This document shows positions 35,931-45,802 of a stretch of DNA of 64,000 nucleotides, piece by piece (positions within the stretch are counted from its first letter, which is position 1; the number at the start of each line of letters is the position of its first letter). The notes under the pieces are model-generated. The model was not told the origin of the DNA, searched no databases, and saw only the letters and a program-made list of their open reading frames with translations. Source of the stretch: JACDAE01 sp963717195 (GTDB taxonomy: Bacteria > Chloroflexota > Ktedonobacteria > Ktedonobacterales > Ktedonobacteraceae). Both the position numbers and the translations under genes were made by a program. The stretch is taken from positions 38,939-102,938 of the forward strand of contig CAVQVR010000014.1 in the NCBI GenBank assembly GCA_963717195.1. Reading direction: 5' to 3'.

Positions 35931-37940
35931 ATGAGCAAAGACATGGATCGTCGTCGATTTCTAGGGATTCTCAGTGGTGGAGCAGTGGCGGCTGCTCTTG
36001 TTGGAGAAGGAGTCGTGCATGCGGCTTCTCAGGCTTCAACATCGATTACTATAAATGGGAAAGGCAGTGGAAGCATTCTTGATGGGATTGGTGCCATAAG
36101 TGGCGGCGGTGGCACCTCGCGCCTCCTTTTTGACTATCCCGCTCAGCAACAGAGCGAGATTCTTGATTATCTCTTCAAGCCGAATTATGGAGCCAGTCTT
36201 CATATCTTCAAAGTTGAAATTGGCGGTGATACCAATTCGACCAACGGAGCCGAAGCCAGCCATATGCGTAGCCGCACCGATCAGAATTACAATCGTGGCT
36301 ACGAATGGTGGTTGATGGAACAGGCCAAAGCACGCAACCCCAATATCAAGCTCTATGGATTGGAATGGGGAGCCCCGGGCTGGTTCCAGGCCAGTTCCGA
36401 CATTGATGCCAAACATCCATTCTGGTCGCACGATAACATTACTTATATTATTAACTGGATTTAGCATGCCCAATCGGATCATGGCTTGCACATCGACTAT
36501 ATTGGCGGCTGGAACGAGAGTGGCTATAACAAGATCTGGTACGAGGATCTCAAACAGGCACTGGTGAGCAACGGATTGACCACCAAAATTGTTGCTTCTG
36601 ACGACGCTGGCTGGGCCGTGGCGACCGACATGAAAAACGACGCTGCATTTAATAATGCGATTGATATCGTAGGGTCGCATTATCCTGCCACGCGACCGCC
36701 TACTGCTGATGCCGTGAGTCTGAAAAAACCTCTCTGGGCCAGTGAAAACGCAACCTATCAAACCGATGTGGGCTACAAGTTTATTGCTCAGACGCTCAAT
36801 CATGATTACATCTCTGAAGGGCTCACAGGTGATATACGCTGGAACATGGCCGCAGCCTGGTATCCGACGCTACCTTTTGCTGGTGCCGGATTGTTGCTTG
36901 CCGAGCAGCCATGGTCAGGTAACTACTTTATCGGTAGGGATATCTGGGCTATGGCTCACACGACTCAGTTTACGCAGCCCGGCTGGCAGTATCTCAATAG
37001 TGCCTGTGGCTACCTGGGTGGGAATAGCAGCAATGGCAGCTATGTTACGCTCAAATCTCCCAACGGCAAAGACTATAGCGTCATTATCGAAATGATGGGT
37101 GTGAGTGCTGCTCAGACTGCCAGTTTCATGGTGACGGGAGGGCTTTCCACCGGAACCGTCCATGTCTGGGCCTCTAATTTCAATTCGGCGAACGACATTG
37201 ACCATTTTGTGCGTCAGAAGGATATTACCCCCAGCAATGGAGCCTTCTCATTGACTTTGCAGCCTGGCTACGTCTATAGTCTGACCACCACGACAGGTCA
37301 GGGCAGGGGTTCCACCACTCCGCCAGCCTCAAAAGCTTTAGCTTTGCCATACAGTGAGAACTTTGATGTGTATGCCTCTGGTAATCTTGTCCGGTACTTT
37401 TCCGATGTTAATGGTGCATTTGAAACATATGCATCTGGCGCTGGTCGCAGCGGCATGGGCCTCCGTCAGGTTATTACGACAGCACCTATTGCATGGCATA
37501 GTGGCTCACCGACGGCTCCACTTACCGTTATGGGCGATATCAATTGGGCCAATTACCAGGTCAGTGCAGACGTGTTACTTGAGCAGGCTGGCTACCTTGA
37601 GCTGATCGGAAATCTCGTCAGCCAGGTCAGGCTTGGTGGCGCTGTGGTGGGCTACCATCTGCGCATAACCAATACGGGCAATTGGACCCTCTTCAAAGAA
37701 GCATCCACTAGCAGCAACACGATTCAGGATACGACGCTGGCCTCAGGCACGGTCTCCTTTAGCTTGAATAATTGGCATACGCTTTCCTTGATTCTGGCGA
37801 ATGGCACCATTCAGGCGTTGATCGATAAGAAGAGTGTTGCCAGTGTCAAGGATTCGACATATACCCATGGTCAGATCGGTTTGCTAGTCAGCAAATGGAT
37901 CAATGCTCGGTTCGACAATATCTCCATTGTGTCGGCTTAA
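35931..37940 (+). pseudogene. Tat-exported GH59 galactosylceramidase-like enzyme with internal amber codon
   Basis: A twin-arginine signal (MSKDMDRRRFLGILSGGAV) is followed by a GH59 catalytic domain: DGIGAISGGGGTSRLL, FKPNYGASLHIFKVEIGGD, RGYEWWLMEQAKARNPNI; then IDYIGGWNESGYN with the acid/base Glu, and LWASENATY with the nucleophile Glu; HTTQFTQPGWQYL is also conserved with animal galactocerebrosidase. A C-terminal concanavalin-like domain (from LPYSENFDVYASG) ends the protein. At 36462-36464 a TAG stops the frame after IINWI; beyond it the same frame continues for 492 codons with full family similarity. A product stopped there lacks both catalytic Glu. CAG-to-TAG mutation, readthrough or error are all possible. 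Confidence 0.88.
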
Positions 37941-37953
37941 TGTCTCTAGCAAT

Positions 37954-37980
37954 CTCAGCTCATCATTACCATGAGCTGAG
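37954..37980 (+). terminator. hairpin after GH59 gene
   Basis: Perfect 10-bp arms CTCAGCTCAT and ATGAGCTGAG with a 7-base loop, 14 bases after the stop; no T-tract. Confidence 0.6.
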
Positions 37981-38114
37981 AAAGCGTATAAGTAAGGAGG
38001 TAAAAGAATAGCTATAATACGTTGAATTTCATTTGTGCATTGCAAAGGTGCTTGTGGCACACATGAAACTATTCTTCAATGGAAGAAGAATAAAGGAAAG
38101 AAAGGAATTTGAAA

Positions 38115-39851
38115 ATGAAGATGCAAGGAAAGCATTCGATTCTTCTACGTGGAATGATACTGGCTATGTTGGCACTGGGGCTTTTTACGATAAGTCTCAC
38201 CCAACGAGCTCATACCACCTTAGCTGCAAGTTCTGTCATGCTATCGGTGTCGGGGATGAACGCAACTGTATCCAACGGCATTTATACCATCAAGTTCAAT
38301 AGTGCAGGGACGGGCACTTCCCTTGTCTGGAACGGCAAAGAACTCATTGGACCTGCAAAGGGCTTTTACAGTTCTATTAATGGAGGAACGGGTTTTAGCC
38401 CAAATCAGTTGAAGGTTGTCACCAATACATCGACTATGGCGGATATTGCCTACATCAGTAGTTGGGGAGAGCTTCACTACGTTGTACAAAGCGGAGTTAG
38501 CGGCCTCTATTCCTACTTTGTGGCTACAGGGATTGGTACTGTGGGCGAGTTCCGTACACTATACCGTGTGAATGGCAGCATTTTCCGCAATGGGTACAAT
38601 AGTGTACGTTCAATTGCTTTTCCCACGTTGAGTCAGATAAATAGTGCAAAGGTGCTGCAGGACTCAACCTATCAGTTAGCAGACGGATCGATTTACACCA
38701 AATACGATGCGGCCACGTATGTCGTGCAAGACAAGCTCCATGGTGTGTATGGCAGTGGGTATGGTGTCTGGGTCATTTCGCCCAGTCATGAATATGTCAA
38801 CGGTGGACCAATGAAGCAAGAATTGACCGTCCATATTGATTCGAACAGTGGTGATGGTACGGTGCTCAATATGCTCTCAGCTAGTCACTTTGGAACACCC
38901 TCGGTGGCTATTCCTGATGGGAAGATTTATGGACCATGGCTGGTCTACTTCAATAATGGGAGCATTTCCGATGCACAGGCCCAGGCTGGCATAGAGGACG
39001 CTGCATGGCCATATAGCTGGCTGTCCAATTCTCATTATCCACTCTCACGCACAACAGTAACTGGTACATTGCGTCTGGCAAATGGACAACCAGCAGCAGG
39101 AGCTACAGTAATATTGGGGCAACCCGGTGGCGATCTCTATGCTCAGGGTGCAGACTACATTTTCTCTACCCAGGCGGATGCCAACGGTAATTTCAGCATC
39201 CCCGAAGTTCGTCCAGCAACCTATAGCCTGTATGCCTACGCAAATGGGGGAAGTACCACTGGTGGTGCTATAGGCAGTGCGACAGATCAATATGAGCTCA
39301 ATAATGTGAATGTGAGCGGTTCAAGCGTGAATCTGGGAACGTTGACATGGTCACCTACCCAGTATGCGAACTCTCTCTGGCAGATCGGTACGGCTGATCG
39401 AAAGGCAGACGAGTTCAATCTGGGAAGTGTCCCGCGCCAGTATGGTTTGTTTAACCAGGTTCCGGCAAACCTGACCTATACGATTGGTCAGAGTACGCCT
39501 GCTAATAACTGGTATTATGCGCAGACAAAGGCGGGTACCTGGATGGTAAACTTCGACCTCAGTAAAACCTACAGTGGCCAGGGTCATTTGACGATCGCTC
39601 TCGCGGGCTCTGCCAGGTCCACACATGTGATCGTTGGAGTGAATGGTAGTAGCGTCGGGTCATTTCCATCTTATACGAACGATGCGAGTATTTATCGCAG
39701 CGCCAACCAGAGCGGCTATTACCACCTGTTTACCATCAATTTCGCGGCCTCTTTATTAAGAGCTGGCACCAATGCTATTACATTCCGAGCAACGAGTGTG
39801 AGCAGCGGTGGAGGGGTCATGTATGACACCATAAAGTTGGGAGCTGACTGA
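38115..39851 (+). CDS. secreted rhamnogalacturonan-lyase-like protein (PL4 type)
   Basis: A signal peptide (about residues 1-37: HSILLRGMILAMLALGLFTISL) precedes three domains typical of PL4 rhamnogalacturonan lyases: an N-terminal beta-sandwich with SVSGMNATVSNGIYTIKFN and KLHGVYGSGYGVWVISPS; a middle FnIII-like domain (TTVTGTLRLANGQPAAGATVIL); and a C-terminal carbohydrate-binding-like domain (LWQIGTADRKADEFNLG through NAITFRATSVSSGGGVMYD). It should cut the rhamnogalacturonan I backbone outside the cell. ATG 38115 has AAAGGAA seven bases upstream. It stands between two other secreted carbohydrate enzymes. Confidence 0.85.
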   Translation: MKMQGKHSILLRGMILAMLALGLFTISLTQRAHTTLAASSVMLSVSGMNATVSNGIYTIKFNSAGTGTSLVWNGKELIGPAKGFYSSINGGTGFSPNQLKVVTNTSTMADIAYISSWGELHYVVQSGVSGLYSYFVATGIGTVGEFRTLYRVNGSIFRNGYNSVRSIAFPTLSQINSAKVLQDSTYQLADGSIYTKYDAATYVVQDKLHGVYGSGYGVWVISPSHEYVNGGPMKQELTVHIDSNSGDGTVLNMLSASHFGTPSVAIPDGKIYGPWLVYFNNGSISDAQAQAGIEDAAWPYSWLSNSHYPLSRTTVTGTLRLANGQPAAGATVILGQPGGDLYAQGADYIFSTQADANGNFSIPEVRPATYSLYAYANGGSTTGGAIGSATDQYELNNVNVSGSSVNLGTLTWSPTQYANSLWQIGTADRKADEFNLGSVPRQYGLFNQVPANLTYTIGQSTPANNWYYAQTKAGTWMVNFDLSKTYSGQGHLTIALAGSARSTHVIVGVNGSSVGSFPSYTNDASIYRSANQSGYYHLFTINFAASLLRAGTNAITFRATSVSSGGGVMYDTIKLGAD

Positions 39852-39873
39852 TCCACTTCAGGCGATGCCTTTT

Positions 39874-39899
39874 CCCGAGCCCCCATCTGGTGGCTCGGG
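39874..39899 (+). terminator. hairpin between PL4-like and beta-helix genes
   Basis: Arms CCCGAGCC and GGCTCGGG around a 10-base loop. It could weaken read-through from the PL4-like gene into the beta-helix gene. Confidence 0.5.
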
Positions 39900-39925
39900 G
39901 TAACAAGAACAAGGAGAAACAAGAC

Positions 39926-41782
39926 ATGTCTCGCTACAAATGGAACGGCAAAGTTCGTTTCCTTATTTTCCTCAGCCTGGTTCTTGCAGCCGGTCTGGGA
40001 ACATACTTCGCGTTCTCATCGATAACCCCTGCTCGTGCAGCTACGCAGGCGACTCTGTATGCGTCGCCGACTGGTAGTGGGAGTACTTGCTCATTAGCGG
40101 CTCCCTGCTCGCTTTTAGGGGCACAGGCGAAGGTGCGCACAATCAATAGCAATATGACGGGTGATATTGTTGTCGATCTGCGCGGTGGCACTTACACACT
40201 TACCTCTAGCTTTACGTTACGTGAGAATTCGACTACCCACGACTCCGGCACGAATGGGTACAACGTTATCTACCAGGCTTATCCTGGTGAAACTCCGGTA
40301 ATCAGCGGTGGTACTACGATCACCGGCTGGTCGCTGTACAATAGCTCAAAAAACATCTATCGTGCTCCTGTAAGCACCTCGCTACAGACCCTCCAGCTCT
40401 ATGTGAACGGTGTGCGGGCAAACCTGACCAGAAGTGCTAAAAATCCAGCCGGCTTTACCAAGACAGCTACAGGCTGGACGACCACCAACACAGCGATGCA
40501 AACCTGGCGTAACCCGACCGATATTGAGATCGTTACAATAGCCGGTTGGAAATACCTGAGTTGTGGATTTGCCAGCATTAGCGGAACGAAGATCACCATG
40601 AAAACACCGTGCTGGAATAATGCAGGAACTTCGCCCAATCCGGGGCATCCATACAATGGACAGGGCCTTGTGCAAATGAATACGGTTACCTATGTAGAAA
40701 ACGCGTATGAGTTGCTGCAAAAAGCCGGTGATTGGTATCTGGATCGTAGCGGTGGTTACCTCTACTACATTCCACGCTCAGGCGAAAACATGGCTACCGC
40801 GCAGGTGGTTGCCCCGGTGGTAGAAAAATTAATCGATGGCAGTGGAGCAAGCATAACTCAGCCTTTACACAACATCACGTTCTCGGGAATTACGTTTGAA
40901 TATGCTACCTGGCTGCAACCGAGTGGAAATCAGGGCTACGCCGATAATCAATCGGGCATCCTGTGGATCAATGCGGCTGCTCCTGCCAAGACGCCGGGCA
41001 ACATCTCATTTCAGTATGCGCACAACATCACCTTAACAAATAGTACCTTTACCCATCTGGGTAGTGCCGCGATCGACTTTGGCAATGGTGCGCAGAACAA
41101 CATCATCTCAAATAACACCATCACGGACATTTCCTCTAATGGGATACAGCTCGGAGAAGTGACCGATTTTGCCACGACCAATGCTAATCAGATGACGAGT
41201 GGGAATACCATTCAACACAATTTGATTTACAAGGTCGGACAGGATTATGCAGATGCTGCTGGCATCTGGGTCGGATACAGTAAAAACACGCTGATCACAC
41301 GCAATAGCGTCTATGATATAACCAATACTGGTATATCAGTGGGTTGGGGTTGGGGCACCAATTCCTACGCTCAGAACAACCAGATCACCTATAACCTTGT
41401 CCATGACACGTTGCAAGTAATCGGTGAGGGTGGGAGCATCTATACCTTGAGCAGCCAGCCTGGATCGGTAGAGAACCATAATTACATCTACAATGCAGGT
41501 TCTGCTGGTAGAGCGATCTATCATGACGAGGGTTCGCAACATTTCACCGATTTGTATAATGTGGTGGGCAAGGTCACCTACTGGCTCTCCATGTCACAAA
41601 CCAACATTGCCTATAACACCGTGGAAAATAATTATGTGTACACCGATTATCTCATTTGCAATGGTAGCAAAGGGACTTCGGCCCATTGTAATGCCAACCA
41701 CGATGTCGTTACGAATAACACATTTACCGCCGGAACCTGGCCAGCCGCTGCCCAGACCATCATGAATAATGCTGGTAAGTAG
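39926..41782 (+). CDS. secreted right-handed parallel beta-helix protein
   Basis: Signal peptide up to about residue 38 (FLIFLSLVLAAGLGTYFAF...PARA). The mature part starts TLYASPTGSGSTCSLAAPC and YPGETPVISGGTTITGW, typical of large beta-helix carbohydrate enzymes. From ~residue 270 there are repeated coils (NITFSGITFEYA, NITLTNSTFTHLG, NIISNNTITDISSNGI, NTIQHNLIYKVG). These enzymes cut pectin-like or other plant glycans as lyases or glycosidases; I cannot name the family. ATG 39926 has AAGGAG upstream, nine bases away. With PL4 and GH59 it forms a secreted plant-wall set. Confidence 0.8.
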   Translation: MSRYKWNGKVRFLIFLSLVLAAGLGTYFAFSSITPARAATQATLYASPTGSGSTCSLAAPCSLLGAQAKVRTINSNMTGDIVVDLRGGTYTLTSSFTLRENSTTHDSGTNGYNVIYQAYPGETPVISGGTTITGWSLYNSSKNIYRAPVSTSLQTLQLYVNGVRANLTRSAKNPAGFTKTATGWTTTNTAMQTWRNPTDIEIVTIAGWKYLSCGFASISGTKITMKTPCWNNAGTSPNPGHPYNGQGLVQMNTVTYVENAYELLQKAGDWYLDRSGGYLYYIPRSGENMATAQVVAPVVEKLIDGSGASITQPLHNITFSGITFEYATWLQPSGNQGYADNQSGILWINAAAPAKTPGNISFQYAHNITLTNSTFTHLGSAAIDFGNGAQNNIISNNTITDISSNGIQLGEVTDFATTNANQMTSGNTIQHNLIYKVGQDYADAAGIWVGYSKNTLITRNSVYDITNTGISVGWGWGTNSYAQNNQITYNLVHDTLQVIGEGGSIYTLSSQPGSVENHNYIYNAGSAGRAIYHDEGSQHFTDLYNVVGKVTYWLSMSQTNIAYNTVENNYVYTDYLICNGSKGTSAHCNANHDVVTNNTFTAGTWPAAAQTIMNNAGK

Positions 41783-41814
41783 TATTGCAGATTGCTGATA
41801 CCACAGTTTTGTAG

Positions 41815-41854
41815 AAAAACTACTTCAATTCCTTAATGGATTGAAGTAGTTTTT
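41815..41854. terminator. strong intrinsic terminator
   Basis: Fifteen-bp arms AAAAACTACTTCAAT and ATTGAAGTAGTTTTT with a 10-base loop and T-tract, 33 bases after the beta-helix stop. Works in both directions by sequence. A smaller hairpin TGCTTC/GAAGCA follows at 41888-41902. Confidence 0.85.
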
Positions 41855-41970
41855 GCTCTATTTATTCTCAATGCATTGAAAAGAAACTGCTTCGTAGAAG
41901 CATAATTTTGCAGAAAAACTTTATGTGATAAAATAAATCATTCACTCATCTCAAGAAAGCGGAGGTCACT

Positions 41971-42378
41971 ATGACTGACATAAAAGGAACAAAAGAACAG
42001 CCCTGGGTTCTCAAAACGCCCTCAGGGACATCTGAATATACTATGTACAAGGACGAAACACACACGCCGCCTATTCTGGTTTGTACTGTGGGGAAGACAG
42101 TATTGCAGTATGATCTCCGTTGTATAAGTGATCTGCATGAAATGCTCAAAGAGCAGAACGACTGGATGGAGCTTGGCAGTGCAGATGAACAGAAGCCAGC
42201 AAAAGAAGGAACAGTTGAGGCATGGGGACGTTCACCCAACAATCCTCTTGGTGGATGGTATGGGTTAAAGAAAGGACTGAGAGGAAGGTTTGGGATGTAT
42301 CTTCCACCACTCATGGAAGAATTAGGACTGGTTGAATTAGAACATAACCCGAAAAATAACAGAATGCGTGCCAGGTAA
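41971..42378 (+). CDS. hypothetical protein (135 aa)
   Basis: I do not recognise this protein. It has no signal peptide or membrane helix and is polar. ILVCTVGKTVLQYDLRCISDLHEMLKEQNDWMELGSADE suggests a strand-helix start; the C-terminal third is basic with Gly/Arg patches (LGGWYGLKKGLRGRFGMYLPPLMEELGLVELEHN), which could be a small winged-helix-like fold. GCGGAGG precedes the ATG, so translation is likely. It lies between a terminator and the GH65 gene. Confidence 0.65.
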   Translation: MTDIKGTKEQPWVLKTPSGTSEYTMYKDETHTPPILVCTVGKTVLQYDLRCISDLHEMLKEQNDWMELGSADEQKPAKEGTVEAWGRSPNNPLGGWYGLKKGLRGRFGMYLPPLMEELGLVELEHNPKNNRMRAR

Positions 42379-42446
42379 TTAGAGCCTCTTTCCGCTTCTC
42401 AAACGTATTAGTTAGAGAAAGAATACTTGCGAGTGGAGGAAAAGCC

Positions 42447-42518
42447 ATGAAGAATGTAGCTATCAAGAACCATTGCTTCATCGTCGAAGATGGAACAGAA
42501 TGGATGGAACGCCGATGA
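42447..42518 (+). CDS. possible leader peptide (23 aa) overlapping the GH65 start
   Basis: GTGGAGGAAAAGCC precedes an ATG that opens a 23-codon frame (MKNVAIKNHCF...). Its stop TGA overlaps the GH65 ATG as ATGA, the usual sign of translational coupling. It may set the GH65 start, or be the rest of an upstream gene. Function unknown. Confidence 0.5.
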   Translation: MKNVAIKNHCFIVEDGTEWMERR

Positions 42519-44872
42519 TCGAGCAGCCCGCATTTAGTGTCGCGGATTGGAGTGTGCGCGAGGAGAGACTGCGCCTCAACTTTCTGGCTCAAACTGAGTC
42601 CGTTTTTGCCCTTTCCAATGGGCACATTGGACTTCGAGGCAACCTTGACGAAGGGGAGCCGTACGGTTTGCCCGGCACCTACTTGAACTCTGTTTATGAG
42701 TTGCGCCCGCTGCCTTATGCGGAAGCGCAATACGGTTCCCCGGAGTCAGGGCAGACGGTCATCAATGTCATGAATGGCAAAATCATTCGTCTCCTCGTCG
42801 AGGACGAACCTTTTGATGTTCGCTATGGTGAGCTTCAGTGCCACGAGCGAGAGCTTGACCTTCGTGATGGTGTGCTCCGGCGCAGCGTTGACTGGACTTC
42901 ACCGGCAGGGCGCACAATCAGGGTGTCGTCGGTGCGGATGGTGTCGTTCACGCAGCGATCTATTGCAGCGATCAGCTACGAGGTAGAGCCGCTTGATGCT
43001 GAGGTGCGCGTCGTTGTGCAGTCAGAGTTAGTGGCGAACGAGGATCTTCCGACTGCCAGCGGAGATCCACGGGCCGCAGCTGTGCTCGCAGCTCCGCTTG
43101 AATGCGAGGAGCACCAGGCTCAGGGAACTGTAGGGCTCATGGTCCATCATACCCGAGTCAGTGGTCTACGTGTTGGTGCCGCAATGGACCACCACGTAGA
43201 GGGGCCGCCAGAGACAGTCATCGAGTCCGAAAGTTTTCCCGATGTGGTCCGCGTGTCCGTCACCGCACGGTTGAAACCTGGTCAACGGCTGCGGATCGTC
43301 AAGTTTATCGCCTACGGCTGGTCAAGCCAACGTTCGCGGCCAGCACTCCACGATCAGGTTATTGCAGCACTATCTGCCGCACGATTGACAGGCTGGGACG
43401 GTCTACTTGCAGAGCAGCGTACCTATCTGGATGAGTTCTGGACAGATGCAGACGTCGAACTCGAGGGCGATCCACAGATCCAGCAGGCGGTGCGCTTCGC
43501 GCTCTTCCATATCCTCCAGGCGGGAGCTCGTGGTGAGCGTCGTCCAATTCCAGCGAAGGGGTTGACGGGTCCTGGTTACGACGGCCATGCCTTCTGGGAC
43601 ACGGAGATCTTCGTTCTTCCAGTGCTGACGCTGACTGTGCCTCGCGCCGCCGCTGATGCCCTGCGCTGGCGTCAGGCGACCCTTGACCAGGCACGGGCGC
43701 GTGCCCAGCAACTCGGATTACGTGGGGCTGCTTTTCCATGGCGCACTATCGCAGGTGAAGAATGTTCGGGATACTGGCCTGCTGGTACAGCCGCGTTCCA
43801 CATCAATGCGGACATCGCATACGCTGTAGTTCACTATATCGAGGCCACCAGAGATCTTGCGTTTGAGGAAGAGGTTGGCCTTGAGCTGCTCGTTGAGACG
43901 GCACGATTATGGCGTTCGCTTGGCTACCTCGATGCAGGCGACCATTTCCGCATCGATGGAGTCACCGGACCAGACGAGTATAGTGCTATCGCTGACAACA
44001 ACGTTTATACAAATCTCATGGCGCAGCACAACCTCTATGCAGCAGCAGAAGCGGTGAAGCGTCATCCTCAAGCCGCACAGAGACTTAGTGTGGATGCTGA
44101 GGAGGTTGCTAGCTGGCACGAAGCAGCCGAGAAGATGCTTATTCCCTACGATGAGCGCCTCGGAGTGACCCCGCAGGACGAGTCTTTTACTGAGCACGAG
44201 GTGTGGAACTTCGCAGGCACTTCACCGGACCAGTATCCGCTCCTCCTGCACTTCCCATACTTCGACCTTTATCGCAAGCAGGTCATCAAGCAGGCTGATC
44301 TCGTTCTGGCAATGCAGCTCCGTAGCGAAGTATTCACCTATGAGCAGAAGGTACGCAACTTTGCATACTACGAGCCGCTCACCGTGCGCGATTCCTCATT
44401 GTCGGCAAGCACACAGGCAGTTATCGCCGCCGAGGTGGGTCAAATGCAACTTGCCTACGATTATCTCGGCGAGGCCGCATTGATGGATCTCGACGACCTG
44501 GAACACAATGTACGGGATGGGATTCATATTGCTTCACTTGCGGGTGCCTGGACGGCGCTGGTTGCGGGATTCGGCGGCATGCGTTGGTATGACGGTGTAC
44601 TTTCTTTCGCGCCTCGTTTGCCAGATGGGATCACTCGTCTTGCCTTCCACACTCTGTTTTGTGGTAGCCGTTTGCGCATCGAGGTGACCAGTGCAGAAGC
44701 GACGTATCGCCTTCTTGATGGTTCGCCACTCAAGATAAAGCATCATGGCGACGAGGTCACTGTGTCTGGAGACGGGACGGTCTCGCGGCCCATTCCTCCT
44801 CTGAAGGCCGGGCCGCGACCTGCTCAGCCGCCAGGGCGTGTACCTGTCGCACGGGGCAAGCGGCGGTCGTAA
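42515..44872 (+). CDS. GH65-family disaccharide phosphorylase (kojibiose/maltose phosphorylase type)
   Basis: Inverting phosphorolysis of alpha-glucosides to beta-glucose-1-phosphate and sugar, in the cytoplasm (no signal). N-terminal beta-sandwich (TESVFALSNGHIGLRGNLDEG), helical (alpha/alpha)6 barrel with GYDGHAFWDTEIFVLP, the general acid Glu in GVTGPDEYSAIADNNVYTN (~residue 486), phosphate-site KQADLVL (~residue 591) and SLSASTQAV, then a C-terminal sheet. Which disaccharide is used cannot be read. Codons are clearly richer in G/C at third positions than neighbours, and the N-terminal reading resembles actinobacterial members, so transfer is likely. The start at 42515 is set by the ATGA overlap and family N-termini. 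Confidence 0.9.
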   Translation: MIEQPAFSVADWSVREERLRLNFLAQTESVFALSNGHIGLRGNLDEGEPYGLPGTYLNSVYELRPLPYAEAQYGSPESGQTVINVMNGKIIRLLVEDEPFDVRYGELQCHERELDLRDGVLRRSVDWTSPAGRTIRVSSVRMVSFTQRSIAAISYEVEPLDAEVRVVVQSELVANEDLPTASGDPRAAAVLAAPLECEEHQAQGTVGLMVHHTRVSGLRVGAAMDHHVEGPPETVIESESFPDVVRVSVTARLKPGQRLRIVKFIAYGWSSQRSRPALHDQVIAALSAARLTGWDGLLAEQRTYLDEFWTDADVELEGDPQIQQAVRFALFHILQAGARGERRPIPAKGLTGPGYDGHAFWDTEIFVLPVLTLTVPRAAADALRWRQATLDQARARAQQLGLRGAAFPWRTIAGEECSGYWPAGTAAFHINADIAYAVVHYIEATRDLAFEEEVGLELLVETARLWRSLGYLDAGDHFRIDGVTGPDEYSAIADNNVYTNLMAQHNLYAAAEAVKRHPQAAQRLSVDAEEVASWHEAAEKMLIPYDERLGVTPQDESFTEHEVWNFAGTSPDQYPLLLHFPYFDLYRKQVIKQADLVLAMQLRSEVFTYEQKVRNFAYYEPLTVRDSSLSASTQAVIAAEVGQMQLAYDYLGEAALMDLDDLEHNVRDGIHIASLAGAWTALVAGFGGMRWYDGVLSFAPRLPDGITRLAFHTLFCGSRLRIEVTSAEATYRLLDGSPLKIKHHGDEVTVSGDGTVSRPIPPLKAGPRPAQPPGRVPVARGKRRS

Positions 44873-44881
44873 TGAGGATAA

Positions 44882-44921
44882 TTGGGATAGGGGCGTCACC
44901 TTGCGTGTGCCCCTATCCCAA
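44882..44921. repeat. short palindromic element / hairpin after GH65
   Basis: Arms TTGGGATAGGGG and CCCCTATCCCAA around CGTCACCTTGCGTGTG. The centre CGTCACCTTGCGTG is the same as in the element at 51149, so it belongs to that repeat family; it also sits where a terminator is expected. Confidence 0.75.
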
Positions 44922-44980
44922 ATGCCCTTAATGGTTTGCTACTATTCTTGCATATTCGTCAATACACTGGAAATAAGTAA

Positions 44981-45802
44981 ATGCAGCTATATACCGGTTT
45001 TGTCGATGTCAACGGAACACAACTCTATTACGAAATGATGGGGGAAGGTCATCCACTGGTGCTTCTTCACGGTGGTTACCTGGATGAGCGCATGTGGGAT
45101 GACCAGTTCGCTGTGCTGGCCGATCATTATCAGGTTGTCCGCTACGATATTCGGGGCTTTGGAAAATCAGCGTTGCCGCAGGTGCCTTATGCAGATAGGC
45201 AAGACCTCTATGCATTATTACAGTTTCTTGGCATAACGAAAACCTACCTCCTTGGCCTATCTTTAGGCGGGGAGATTGTCATTGATTTTACTCTAGAATA
45301 TCCCGATACAGTAGATGCTCTTGTTCTCGTGGGGTCGCCAGTACCAGGTTATCCACATGAAGTGATGTTTACTGAGCAGCAACTGCAAGAACAGATACAG
45401 CGTTGGACGCCATTCGAGCAAAGCATGCAAGAGCGGGATATTCCAGCAATGGTCGATTTTTTAATGAACGATCCTACGTTGATACCCTCTCTGCAATATC
45501 CCGTTGCTCGCCAACGCGTGCGCGAAATCTTATCCGAATACTCTTTTGTATGGGTGTTCGACCCGGCTCCTAAGCAAGAACTTATTCCTGCTGCTTATGG
45601 AAGACTTGCGGAAATTCGTGTGCCAACGCTTCTTATCGTAGGAGCGGACGACCACTTTCAACTCCACAAAAGTGCAGATAAGCTTGAACAGGATATTCCG
45701 GGTGCCAGACGAGTCACGATTCCTGCAACACACCATATGCCAAATATGGAAAAGCCAGAGGAATTTAACCAGATCGTTCTTGATTTTTTAAGCACGCTCT
45801 GA
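44981..45802 (+). CDS. alpha/beta-fold hydrolase
   Basis: VLLHGGYLDERMWDDQF is the oxyanion region, YDIRGFGKS follows, the nucleophile Ser is in LLGLSLGGEI (~residue 93), the Asp in IVGADDHF and the His in ATHHMPNMEKP near the C-terminus, so the triad is complete. There is a helical cap between. Substrate unknown; the family spans esterases, lactonases and peptidases. A weak GGAAATAAG precedes the ATG. It converges with gadB, overlapping by 15 bases. Confidence 0.88.
   Translation: MQLYTGFVDVNGTQLYYEMMGEGHPLVLLHGGYLDERMWDDQFAVLADHYQVVRYDIRGFGKSALPQVPYADRQDLYALLQFLGITKTYLLGLSLGGEIVIDFTLEYPDTVDALVLVGSPVPGYPHEVMFTEQQLQEQIQRWTPFEQSMQERDIPAMVDFLMNDPTLIPSLQYPVARQRVREILSEYSFVWVFDPAPKQELIPAAYGRLAEIRVPTLLIVGADDHFQLHKSADKLEQDIPGARRVTIPATHHMPNMEKPEEFNQIVLDFLSTL

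Noticed and set aside
36036..36803. 255-codon minus-strand frame across the GH59 amber codon
   Set aside because: It is antisense to a clear GH59 sequence and shows no family similarity or ribosome site.
43359..43739. Antisense frames in the GH65 gene
   Set aside because: They follow from the high G/C third-position content of the sense gene.
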